Below, one piece after another: positions 9,632 through 17,241 of a stretch of DNA of 64,000 bases. The notes beneath the pieces are model-generated. The model saw only the letters and a program-made list of their open reading frames with translations, had not been told where the DNA came from and did no database searches. This stretch comes from JAHDVS01 sp964370985 (GTDB lineage Bacteria; Actinomycetota; Thermoleophilia; Gaiellales; Gaiellaceae). How positions within the stretch are numbered: position 1 is the first letter of the stretch; the number at the start of each line of letters is the position of its first letter. A program made the translations under genes and the position numbers. Where the stretch lies: positions 1-64,000 of the forward strand of contig CAYJLE010000010.1 of NCBI GenBank assembly GCA_964370985.1. The letters run 5' to 3'.

Positions 9632-10404
9632 AGGTCGGGCAGCGTCTCGAGGATGTACCAGTTGGCGGTCAGGCCGCAGTCGATCGTCAGATCGATTCCG
9701 GTGATTCCCGACGCGTCGTCGGAGGCGAGAAACGCGAAGCCGGCGGCGATCTCCTCGGGCTTCACGAGCCGCCGCATGGGCACCCGGTCGAACGAGCCGC
9801 TCAGATAGGCGAGCATGCGCGGGCCGACCGCCCGCTCGGTCAGGTCCGTGTGCGTGAACCCTGGGCTCACGCAGTTGACGCGGATGCCGTGAGCCGCGAG
9901 CTCGAGCGCCATCGTCCTGTTCAGTCCGAGCAGCGCCGCCTTCGACGCGTTGTAGCTCGCGAAGGTTCCGTCGCCGCCCGAGGCGTCGATCGAGGCGTTG
10001 TGGAGGATCACGCCGCCCCCCGTTCCGGCCATCGCACGCGCCACCCGCTGCGACATCAGGAAGGGTCCTTTGAGATTCGTCTCGATCACGGCATCCCACC
10101 GCTCCTCCGACACGTCGAGGAACGGGGTCTGGTCGTCGATGCCGGCGTTGTTGACGAGCACGTCGATGCGACCCCAGCGCGCCGTCGCCGCGTCGACCGC
10201 CGCCCGCACCTGGTCGGACTTGCCGACGTCGCAGACGTGCGCCCAGCCCTTCCCGCACCGAGACACCGTCTCCTCGAGCGGCTCGAGCGTCCGCCCGACG
10301 CACATCACGTCGGCCCCCTCCGAGGCGAAGCGCAGCGCGGTCGCGCGGCCGATTCCGCGCCCCGCGCCCGTCACGATCACGTTCTTCCCGTCGAAGCGAT
10401 CCAT
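9628..10404 (-). CDS. Short-chain dehydrogenase/reductase (SDR)
   Basis: A 258-residue classical SDR: TGAGRGIG (residues ~12-19), NNAGI, a serine-bearing HNASIDASGG segment, YNASK (Tyr-x3-Lys) and GIDLTIDCGLTANWY at the C-terminus. The pattern fits sugar or polyol dehydrogenases, and the linked mutarotase-like gene supports a carbohydrate substrate (inference). ATG 10404 is only 4 nt from the N gap at 10409-10508, so its promoter is not visible. Confidence 0.88.
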   Translation of the reverse strand: MDRFDGKNVIVTGAGRGIGRATALRFASEGADVMCVGRTLEPLEETVSRCGKGWAHVCDVGKSDQVRAAVDAATARWGRIDVLVNNAGIDDQTPFLDVSEERWDAVIETNLKGPFLMSQRVARAMAGTGGGVILHNASIDASGGDGTFASYNASKAALLGLNRTMALELAAHGIRVNCVSPGFTHTDLTERAVGPRMLAYLSGSFDRVPMRRLVKPEEIAAGFAFLASDDASGITGIDLTIDCGLTANWYILETLPDL

Positions 10405-10408
10405 CGGA

Positions 10409-10508
10409 NNNNNNNNNNNNNNNNNNNNNNNNNNNNNNNNNNNNNNNNNNNNNNNNNNNNNNNNNNNNNNNNNNNNNNNNNNNNNNNNNNNNNNNNNNNN
10501 NNNNNNNN
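10409..10508. other. Assembly gap (100 N)
   Basis: 100 ambiguous bases between a minus-strand SDR and a plus-strand oxidoreductase gene. The length looks like a scaffold placeholder. The upstream region of the divergent pair is hidden here. Confidence 0.99.
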
Positions 10509-10514
10509 GCAGGC

Positions 10515-10520
10515 TAGACT
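10515..10520 (+). promoter_or_regulatory. -10 hexamer TAGACT, leaderless korA promoter
   Basis: TAGACT is followed by 7 nt and GTG at 10528. The spacing matches a dozen other genes in the window and supports this GTG as the start. Confidence 0.6.
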
Positions 10521-10527
10521 CGCCGGC

Positions 10528-11652
10528 GTGGAGCTCGTCTCGGGCAACCGCCTGACCGCGCTCGGCGCGCTCTCCGCGGGCTGCCGCTTCTTCGCCGGCT
10601 ATCCGATCACGCCGTCGAGCGAGATCTACCAGACGATGGTGGCGGAGCTGCCCCGCCGCGGCGGGCTCGCGATCGCCGCGTCCGACGAGATCTCCGCCGC
10701 GGCCACCTGCGTCGGCGCCTCGCTCGGCGGCCACCGCGCGATGACAGCGACCTCGGGGCCCGGCTTCTGCCTGATGATCGAGACGATCCAGTACGCCGTC
10801 ATGACCGAGACGCCGCTCGTCATCTGCCTCGTCCAGCGGCTCGGCCCCTCGACGGGCGGCGCCACCCAGGGTGCCCAGGGCGACGTGCTGCTCGCCGAGC
10901 ACTGCGTCTCCGGCGGCATCACGATCCCCGTCTTCGCACCGGCTGGCGCGGCCGACTGCTACCGGCTCGCCCGCGCCGCCTTCGAGTGGTCCGAGCGGCT
11001 GCGAACGCCGGTGGTCCTGCTTTCCGACAAGGAGATCGGGATGACGCTCGAGACCGTCGACCTCGCCACACTCGGGAACGGCGCCGCACCGCCCGGCCGG
11101 CGGTCAGTCGCACCCGGCACGACGCGCTTCGCGCCGTACCGCCGGCCGTGCCCCGGGGAGCCGCCGGACTTCGCGCCCGTCGGCGGACCGGTCAAGGTGA
11201 TCGCGACCGGCTCCGCGCACGACGCCGAGGGCTGGCTGTCGAAGACCTCCCCCGAGGTGATCGAGATCCTGGCGAGCCTGCAGCGGAAGATCGACGCGCA
11301 CGCGACCGAGCTGACGCTCGCGCAGGCCGAGCCCGCCGCGGGCGCCGATACGCTCGTTATCAGCTACGGCGTCTCGGCCCGCGCGGCACTCGAGGCGTGC
11401 CGCCGCGCCCGCGCGCGCGGGCAGCGCGTCTCGTTCCTGAAGCTCGAGACCCTGTTCCCGCTGCCGGTCAGCGCGCTCGAGCCGGCACTCGAGGGCTGCT
11501 CGCGCGTCGTCGTCGTCGAGGAGAACCTGACGGGGCTCTACGCGGGCGTGCTGGAGCCGCACCTCGGCGGACGGCCGCTGACCCGGGTGACCGGACTCGG
11601 CGGCATGATCCCGCCGGCGCGGATCGAGGCAGCGCTCGAGGAGGCCGCATGA
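10528..11652 (+). CDS. korA: 2-oxoacid:ferredoxin oxidoreductase, alpha subunit
   Basis: A 374-residue alpha subunit. The start reads VELVSGNRLTALGALSAGC, then FFAGYPITPSSEI, the signature of the POR_N domain; ATSGPGFCLMIETIQYAV follows, and the C-terminal third (VISYGVSARAALEAC, FLKLETLFPLP) is the transketolase-C-like domain. It oxidatively decarboxylates a 2-oxoacid to acyl-CoA with ferredoxin as acceptor. No gamma domain is attached, unlike common two-subunit KorA. The GTG at 10528 is backed by a TAGACT hexamer 7 nt upstream. It couples to the beta gene through ATGA. Confidence 0.9.
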   Translation: MELVSGNRLTALGALSAGCRFFAGYPITPSSEIYQTMVAELPRRGGLAIAASDEISAAATCVGASLGGHRAMTATSGPGFCLMIETIQYAVMTETPLVICLVQRLGPSTGGATQGAQGDVLLAEHCVSGGITIPVFAPAGAADCYRLARAAFEWSERLRTPVVLLSDKEIGMTLETVDLATLGNGAAPPGRRSVAPGTTRFAPYRRPCPGEPPDFAPVGGPVKVIATGSAHDAEGWLSKTSPEVIEILASLQRKIDAHATELTLAQAEPAAGADTLVISYGVSARAALEACRRARARGQRVSFLKLETLFPLPVSALEPALEGCSRVVVVEENLTGLYAGVLEPHLGGRPLTRVTGLGGMIPPARIEAALEEAA

Positions 11653-12986
11653 CGGGCGAGCCCTGGATCCTGCCGGGGGCCGGCCCCTACTGCAAGGGCT
11701 GCGGCCACCCGCTCGTCCTGCGCGCCCTCGACGAGGCGCTCGCCGGACTCGAGCTCGACCCGGCGGACGTCGCGATCGTGACCGACATCGGCTGCGTCGG
11801 GCTCGCCGACTCGCGCATCGGGGCCCCGCATACCGTCCACACGACGCACGGCCGGTCGAGCGCGTTCGCCTCGGGGCTCGCACTTGCCGACTCGGTGCTC
11901 GGGGCGGGCCGGCTGAAGCCGATCGTGCTCGTCGGCGACGGCGGTGCCACGATTGGGATCAATCACCTGATCGGCGGCGCGCTCCTCAATCCGGACGTGA
12001 CCGTCGTTGTCCACAACAACTTCCTGTTCGGGATGACCGGCGGCCAGAGCTCGGCCTTCTCCCCCGTCGATTTCGTCACCTCGACGACCCGGGAGGGCAA
12101 CGTCCTGCCTCCGCTCGACCTCGCCCGGGTGCTGCTCGCGAGCCGTGCGCCGTTCGTCGCCCGGACTGTCACCAGCGACCGGGAGCTCCCGAAGCTGCTG
12201 CGGCGAGCAATCGCCCACCCGGGCTTCGCGGTCGTCGAGGTGCTAGAGCTGTGCACCGCCTACGCGACGCGCTGGAACCCGCTCACCGGGGCAACGCTGC
12301 GCGAGGTGGCGGAGGAGGCGGGCTACGAGCTCGGCGTGCTCCGAGACGAGCCACGACCCACGTTTGCCGCCGGCTGGCTCGCGCGCCACGGCCAGGCGAG
12401 CGCCGACCCCGCCGAGCCTGCGGCTGCAGCCCCCGCACGCTTCCACCACGACGTTGCCAGCAGCACCGGCATCGTCGTCGCGGGCACGGCCGGGGAGCGG
12501 GTGCAGACGGCCGCGACGCTGCTCGCGAAGGCCGCGCTCCTCTGCGGCCTCCACGCGACGCAGAAGAACGACAACCCGGTCACGCAGGGCACCGGCTTCT
12601 CCGTCTCGGAGCTGATCCTGAGCCCGGAGCCGATCCTCTACACGGGGATCGAGCGACCCGACGCGGTGCTCGTGACCTCGACCGATGGGGCCGCCGAGCT
12701 CGCCCGGACCGGCATCCTCGGCCGCGTCGGCCCCGGCACGCTCGTCGTCGCCGACGCCGGCGTCGAGCTGCCGCCGCTCCCGGTCGAGCCGCTGCGCCTG
12801 CCGCTGCGGTCGGGCTTCGGGCCGAAGCTCGCCGCCCTCGCCGCCGTCGCGGCCTGGTCGAGGGCCGCGGGAACGATCCCGGGAGAGGCCCTGCGCGCCG
12901 CCGTCGCCGACCGCTTCGGCGCTGGCGCGGAGGCGGTGGCGGCGGCGCTCGAGCCCGTTGCTCCGGCGCCGTCCCGGCCGGGTTAG
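11649..12986 (+). CDS. korB: 2-oxoacid:ferredoxin oxidoreductase, fused beta-gamma subunit
   Basis: A 445-residue protein of two domains. Residues ~1-260 are the TPP-binding beta subunit: YCKGCGHP (Cys15, Cys18), DIGCVGLAD, and GDGGATIG...VVVHNN as the GDG-x-NN TPP motif. Residues ~290-440 resemble the gamma subunit: GIVVAGTAGERVQTAATLLAKAA, then QGTGFSVSELILS and PDAVLVTSTDGAAEL. The usual gamma glycine motif GxGGQGV is altered to GTAGERV. No ferredoxin-like delta subunit is adjacent. ATG 11649 overlaps the korA stop (ATGA). The preferred 2-oxoacid is not readable. Confidence 0.85.
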   Translation: MTGEPWILPGAGPYCKGCGHPLVLRALDEALAGLELDPADVAIVTDIGCVGLADSRIGAPHTVHTTHGRSSAFASGLALADSVLGAGRLKPIVLVGDGGATIGINHLIGGALLNPDVTVVVHNNFLFGMTGGQSSAFSPVDFVTSTTREGNVLPPLDLARVLLASRAPFVARTVTSDRELPKLLRRAIAHPGFAVVEVLELCTAYATRWNPLTGATLREVAEEAGYELGVLRDEPRPTFAAGWLARHGQASADPAEPAAAAPARFHHDVASSTGIVVAGTAGERVQTAATLLAKAALLCGLHATQKNDNPVTQGTGFSVSELILSPEPILYTGIERPDAVLVTSTDGAAELARTGILGRVGPGTLVVADAGVELPPLPVEPLRLPLRSGFGPKLAALAAVAAWSRAAGTIPGEALRAAVADRFGAGAEAVAAALEPVAPAPSRPG

Positions 12987-13024
12987 AATCGCCCGAGTAA
13001 CCGGCTAACCACCCGAACGAGAGG
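12984..13024 (+). promoter_or_regulatory. Probable promoter and ribosome site of the Mo-hydroxylase operon
   Basis: TAGAAT at 12984-12989 overlaps the korB stop codon region; GAGAGG at 13019-13024 sits 9 nt before ATG 13034. Unlike most genes here, this operon appears to have a leader of about 40 nt. A convincing -35 was not seen. Confidence 0.4.
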
Positions 13025-13033
13025 AACCAGTCG

Positions 13034-13816
13034 ATGGCTTCCGAGGTCATCCTTCCCACGTCGCCGGCCGAGGCCGCGTCCGCGTTCGGCGACGGTTCCG
13101 GGGTGACGGTCGTCGCGGGCGGCACGATCGCCGTGCCCGACATCACCCACGGACGGCTGCATCCGGCCCGCGTGCTCATGCTCGCGAGAAGCGGGCTCGA
13201 CCGGATCGAGCGCGCCGGCGGGACGGTCACGATCGGCGCGGCAACGCCCGTCGCGGCGCTCGTCGGCGGGGACGAGCCGCTCGCGTCCGCGGCCGCTCAC
13301 GTCGGCGACGGGGAGATCCGCGGCCAGGCGACCGTGGGCGGCAACCTCTGCTCCACCGCGGGCGAGACGCCGCGCGGCGACCTGCAGGCGCCGCTGCTCG
13401 CACTCGCGGCTCGCGTTCGCTCGACCGGCGCCGGCGGTGAGCGCGTCGAGCCCCTCGAGGACTTCCTGGCCGCTGGCAGCGGCAGGCTCGTACTCGACGT
13501 GAGCTACGACGACGTGCCCCGCAGCGCCAGCTACGCGGCCGCGTGGCGGCCCCACACGCACCACTACACGATCCTCGCCGTCGCGGCGGTGCGGGAAGGC
13601 AGCGAGACGCGCGTCGCGGTCACGGGTGGCGGCCCCGCCGGCCGGCGCTGCCCGTCCGTCGAGGCGGCACTCGCAGCCGGCGCGGCCACGGCGGACGCCG
13701 CCGCAAGAGCTCTCGACGACGTCGACCCCGCCGACGACGCGCTCGCGTCTGCCTGGTACCGCCGGCGCGTCCTGCCTGGCCTCGTCCAGAAGGCCCTCGA
13801 CGGCCTCGGCAGCTGA
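13034..13816 (+). CDS. Molybdenum hydroxylase, FAD-binding subunit
   Basis: A 260-residue medium subunit of the xanthine dehydrogenase/CO dehydrogenase family. FAD-binding signatures VVAGGT (~residues 26-31) and GQATVGGNLCS (~97-107) are present, and the C-terminal domain has the RVAVTGGGPAGRRCPSVEAAL pattern. It passes electrons from the Fe-S subunit to the acceptor through FAD. It is the first gene of a four-gene operon with 2Fe-2S and two Mo subunits; the order FAD, Fe-S, Mo1, Mo2 resembles bacterial nicotinate dehydrogenase. Confidence 0.9.
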   Translation: MASEVILPTSPAEAASAFGDGSGVTVVAGGTIAVPDITHGRLHPARVLMLARSGLDRIERAGGTVTIGAATPVAALVGGDEPLASAAAHVGDGEIRGQATVGGNLCSTAGETPRGDLQAPLLALAARVRSTGAGGERVEPLEDFLAAGSGRLVLDVSYDDVPRSASYAAAWRPHTHHYTILAVAAVREGSETRVAVTGGGPAGRRCPSVEAALAAGAATADAAARALDDVDPADDALASAWYRRRVLPGLVQKALDGLGS

Positions 13817-13859
13817 CGATGACGAACGCCACGCTTCGCCCCGAAGGGAGAATCGCCCC

Positions 13860-14315
13860 ATGAAGCTACACGTGAACGGCGTCGAGCACACGCTGGAGAG
13901 CGGCCCTTTGACGCCGCTCCTGCACGTGCTCCGCGAGGAGCTCGGTGTTACGAGCCCGAAGGCCGGCTGCCAGTCCGGCGGCTGCGGCGCCTGCACCGTC
14001 CTCGTCGAAGGCGAGCCGCGGCGCTCCTGCCTCGTGCCCGTCGGCGCAGTCGACGGTGCCGAGGTGACGACGATCGAGGGAATCGGCGACGCCCACCACC
14101 TCCACCCTGTGCAGCAGGCGTTCCACACGTTTCATGCCGCCCAGTGCGGTTTCTGCACCCCCGGCATGATCGTGGCGACGGTCGCGCTGCTGAAGCGCCT
14201 GCCGCAGCCGAGCCGGGGGGACATCGAGCACGCCCTCTCCGGCCACATCTGCCGCTGCACGGGCTACGTCAAGATCGTCGAGGCGGTCGAAGCGGCCGCG
14301 GGAGGTGCACGATGA
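13860..14315 (+). CDS. Molybdenum hydroxylase, [2Fe-2S] subunit
   Basis: A 151-residue small subunit with two [2Fe-2S] clusters. The plant-ferredoxin-like cluster uses Cys37, 42, 45 and 57 (GCQSGGCGACTVL...RSC). The second uses Cys96, 99, 131 and 133 (CGFCTPGM...CRCTGY). All eight ligands are present. It relays electrons from the Mo site to FAD. ATG 13860 lies 43 nt after the FAD gene with a purine-rich AAGGGAG upstream. Its stop overlaps the next start as ATGA. Confidence 0.95.
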   Translation: MKLHVNGVEHTLESGPLTPLLHVLREELGVTSPKAGCQSGGCGACTVLVEGEPRRSCLVPVGAVDGAEVTTIEGIGDAHHLHPVQQAFHTFHAAQCGFCTPGMIVATVALLKRLPQPSRGDIEHALSGHICRCTGYVKIVEAVEAAAGGAR

Positions 14316-15697
14316 AGGCGGTCGGCGCGAGAGTCGAGAAGGTCGACGGCGTCGGCCACGTCACCGGCCAGACGACGTTCGTCGACGACTGGCGCATCCC
14401 CGGGATGCTGTGGGCGAAGGTCCTGCGCTCGCCTCACCACCACGCCGCGATCACGAAGCTCGACGTCGCCCCCGCGCTCGGGGTTCCCGGCGTTCGCGCG
14501 GTGATCACGCACGAGGACGTCCCGAAGAACGTTCTCGGCCACCTCGAGGGTCTCGGCGTGCCGGCCGACGAGCCGCTGCTCGCCGAGAGCGAGGTTCGCT
14601 GGGAGGGCCAGCCGATCGCGGTCGTCGCCGCCGAGAGCGAGGAGGCGGCCCTCGAGGGCGTCGCCGCGATCCGGGTCTCCTTCGAGGAGCGCCCGGCGCT
14701 CTTCGACGTGCGCCTCGCGTTCGAAACGGACGCGCCGAAGTCCCACCCCTGGGGCAACTGGTACCCGCACTTCGGCGGCCCGGACACGCCGCCCGACCGC
14801 CGGAAGATCCGCAAGGGCGACATCGACGCCGCGTTCGAGCAGGCCGACGCGATCGTCCAGGGCGTCTACCGCCCGAACGCGATCGAGCAGATGCCTGTCG
14901 AGCCGCAGGTCTGCGCCTGCGTGCCCGAGCCGAACGGGCGCCTGACGATCCACTCGTGCACGCAGGGCGTGTACTTCACGATGGGCATCGTCGCCGGCCA
15001 CCTGGGCGTGCCGCTGAACCGGCTCAAGTTCATTGCCGGTACGGTCGGCGGCGGCTTCGGCGGCAAGGTCGAGTCGTGGACGGAGCCGGTCGTGGCGCTG
15101 CTCGCAATGAAGACGGGCAAGCCGGTGAAGATCCGCTTCACCCGCGAGGAGGAGTTCCTCTGCACGTCCACGAGGGCACCGTGGCACATCGAGATCGCCG
15201 ACGCGGTCACGAGCGACGGCTGGATCCTCGGCCGCAAGATGCTGACGCTGCACGACGCCGGCGCGTACGCTCGCTTCTCGCCCTACGGCGTCACGAAGCA
15301 CTCGTTCCACATCGCCGGCTCCTACGCGATCCCGAACGTCCACTTCGACGGCTACGTCGTGTTCACGAACCGCGTACCGACGAGCGCGATGCGCGGCTTC
15401 GGCGTCACCTCCGTCTCCTGGACGATCGAGACGCAGATGAGCAGGATCGCGTCCGTGCTTGGCCTCGACCCGTACGAGGTGCGGCTCCGCAACGCGAGCC
15501 GAATCGGCGACACGACGCCGAACTGGGTCACGCTGCGCGACCCGTCCTCGGTGCCGGTGATCCAGGCCGCGGCGGAGGCCGCGGGCGTCGAGCTCGCGGC
15601 CGACTACCGAACGATGACGCGCGACCCGCGCTCCGGCGACCTCCTCCCCGAGTGGCTCGAAGGGCAGCTCGGCGACCTCGACGCGAAGGAGTCCTGA
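14312..15697 (+). CDS. Molybdenum hydroxylase, large subunit part 1 (Mo domain 1)
   Basis: A 461-residue protein equal to the first half of a usual ~770-residue xanthine dehydrogenase-type large subunit: the a/b-hammerhead domain (KVDGVGHVTGQTTFVDD...VLRSPHHHAAI) and the first Mo-pterin domain (GTVGGGFGGK at ~246-255, AMRGFGV near 362). It ends at a natural domain border and the next gene continues. The split has a precedent in the ndhL/ndhM Mo subunits of nicotinate dehydrogenase. It is coupled on both sides (ATGA, TGATG). The substrate may be an N-heterocycle or aldehyde (inference). Confidence 0.88.
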   Translation: MKAVGARVEKVDGVGHVTGQTTFVDDWRIPGMLWAKVLRSPHHHAAITKLDVAPALGVPGVRAVITHEDVPKNVLGHLEGLGVPADEPLLAESEVRWEGQPIAVVAAESEEAALEGVAAIRVSFEERPALFDVRLAFETDAPKSHPWGNWYPHFGGPDTPPDRRKIRKGDIDAAFEQADAIVQGVYRPNAIEQMPVEPQVCACVPEPNGRLTIHSCTQGVYFTMGIVAGHLGVPLNRLKFIAGTVGGGFGGKVESWTEPVVALLAMKTGKPVKIRFTREEEFLCTSTRAPWHIEIADAVTSDGWILGRKMLTLHDAGAYARFSPYGVTKHSFHIAGSYAIPNVHFDGYVVFTNRVPTSAMRGFGVTSVSWTIETQMSRIASVLGLDPYEVRLRNASRIGDTTPNWVTLRDPSSVPVIQAAAEAAGVELAADYRTMTRDPRSGDLLPEWLEGQLGDLDAKES

Positions 15698-16800
15698 TGG
15701 CCAAGCAGCGCGGACGCGGCATGGCCGCGATCGAGTACCCGACCGGGATGAACCAGGGTGGCGACCCCAGCCAGTGCTGGGTGAAGCTGAAGCCGGACGG
15801 GCGCGTCGACGTGCTGTCGGGCACGGTCGATCTCGGCCAGGGCGCCAAGACGATCCAGACCCAGATCGTGGCGGAGGTGCTTGGCGTCCCCACCGACTGG
15901 GTCACGTTCGACAACTCGAACACCGACACGTCCCCCCTCTGCACCGGCAGCTTCGCCTCCCGTGCGACGTTCATGGGCGGCAACGCCGCCCGCGTCGCGG
16001 CCGAGCGGGCGCGAGAGCGCATCCTCGACATCGCCTCCAGGCTGCTCGAGGTGGACGCGGCGGACCTCGACATCGACGAGGGCGAGGTGTTCGTGAAGGG
16101 CGCGACCGAGAAGCGTGTCGGCGTCCCCGACGTGGCCGCAGCGGCCACCTGGCAGTTCGGGGAGCTGATCACCGGCACCGGCGCGTACCTGAAGCCGTAC
16201 GCGAACGTCGATCCGGAGACCGGACGCACCGACCGAAACCCGCACGCGGGCATCTCCTACGGCGCTTGCGTGGCCGACATCGAAGTCGACGACCAGACCG
16301 GGACGGTGACGGTCACGAAGCTGATCCAGGTCTACGACGTCGGGCGAGCGATCAACCCGATGTTCGTCGAGGGACAGCTCGAGGGTGGCGGGATCATGGG
16401 CCTCAGCTTCGGGCTGCTCGAGGCCTCCTACCCGTACTACCCGTCGGTCGACCACCGCGGCTCCGAGTTCGGCTCGTACCTCTCCGCCTCGATCGAGGGC
16501 CTACCCGACGTCGAGACCGTGCTGCTCGAGAACCCCGACGTGGACGGGCCGTTCGGCGCGAAGGGCGTCGGCGAGATGGCCTCGAACGGGATCGGCCCGG
16601 CGATCGTCGCGGCGATCCACGACGCGATCGGCGTCTGGGTGACGGAGTCCCCGATCACGCCCGAGCGCGTGCTCCGGGCTCTCGACGAGAAGGCCGGCGG
16701 CGGCGGCGGGCCGCGCCGCGACGGCAAGCGCTACGTCTTCGACGAGGAGCTGTCCGTGAACACGCTCGCGAGCGGGATCTCGTTCGAGGTGAACGCCTGA
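15697..16800 (+). CDS. Molybdenum hydroxylase, large subunit part 2 (Mo domain 2)
   Basis: A 367-residue continuation of the Mo subunit. It opens RGRGMAAIEYPTGMNQGG, matching the inter-domain start in fused homologues, followed by VDLGQGAKTIQTQIVAEVLGV (molybdopterin contact region) and the catalytic glutamate in GAKGVGEMASNGIGPAI. The active-site Glu is present, so the enzyme is likely functional when the two halves assemble. ATG 15697 shares one base with the previous stop (TGATG). Its TGA overlaps a CTG that seems to start the cupin gene. Confidence 0.88.
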   Translation: MAKQRGRGMAAIEYPTGMNQGGDPSQCWVKLKPDGRVDVLSGTVDLGQGAKTIQTQIVAEVLGVPTDWVTFDNSNTDTSPLCTGSFASRATFMGGNAARVAAERARERILDIASRLLEVDAADLDIDEGEVFVKGATEKRVGVPDVAAAATWQFGELITGTGAYLKPYANVDPETGRTDRNPHAGISYGACVADIEVDDQTGTVTVTKLIQVYDVGRAINPMFVEGQLEGGGIMGLSFGLLEASYPYYPSVDHRGSEFGSYLSASIEGLPDVETVLLENPDVDGPFGAKGVGEMASNGIGPAIVAAIHDAIGVWVTESPITPERVLRALDEKAGGGGGPRRDGKRYVFDEELSVNTLASGISFEVNA

Positions 16801-17186
16801 GCACGCCGTTTCGCACCTGGAACGGCGTCGACGCGCACGAGTTCGTCGACGGTGTCCGCCTGCACGCGATCGGCGGCGAGCAGGCGCTGCTCTGCCGGGT
16901 CACGTACGAGCCCGGCAAGCGCGTGCCCCTGCACGCCCACGAGCACACCGAGCAGGTGATGGTGATCCTCGACGGCTCGGTCGAGATGGCGATCGAGGGC
17001 GAGTGGCGCACGCTCGCGAGCGGCGACGTGGTCGTCGTCAACCGCGGGCTCGAGCACGAGCTCCACTCGCCCGGCGGCGTGACGTTCTTCGAGGCGCTCG
17101 CCCCGGTCCCGCGCGACCACGTCCCCGACCCGGACCGCGACCTGGTACTGGGCCCGGACGGCGGCGCCGGGCACGTCGAGCGCTGA
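16797..17186 (+). CDS. Cupin-domain protein
   Basis: A ~129-residue single-domain cupin. The metal motif reads PLHAHEHTEQVMVILDG (His-x-His-x4-Glu) and the second motif has GLEHELHSPGG. Such proteins bind a metal and a small ligand, and serve as isomerases, dioxygenases or sensors. No ATG, GTG or TTG lies in frame between the neighbouring coding region and the conserved domain. CTG at 16797 overlaps the previous TGA as CTGA, parallel to the ATGA and GTGA couplings nearby. It likely belongs to the Mo-hydroxylase operon. Confidence 0.8.
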   Translation: MSTPFRTWNGVDAHEFVDGVRLHAIGGEQALLCRVTYEPGKRVPLHAHEHTEQVMVILDGSVEMAIEGEWRTLASGDVVVVNRGLEHELHSPGGVTFFEALAPVPRDHVPDPDRDLVLGPDGGAGHVER

Positions 17187-17212
17187 CCGCGACGGCGCGG
17201 CCGCAATCCCAC

Positions 17213-17241
17213 GTGGGGGCCGGGTCCTGACCCGCCTCTAC
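17213..17241. repeat. Degenerate copy of the 28-bp palindrome
   Basis: An imperfect hairpin (left arm GTGGGGGCCGGGTC, right arm GACCCGCCTCTAC) lies between and into the 3' ends of the convergent cupin and kinase genes. It matches the palindrome at 748-775 apart from a few changes and one inserted base. It overlaps the kinase stop codon (17238-17240). Confidence 0.65.
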
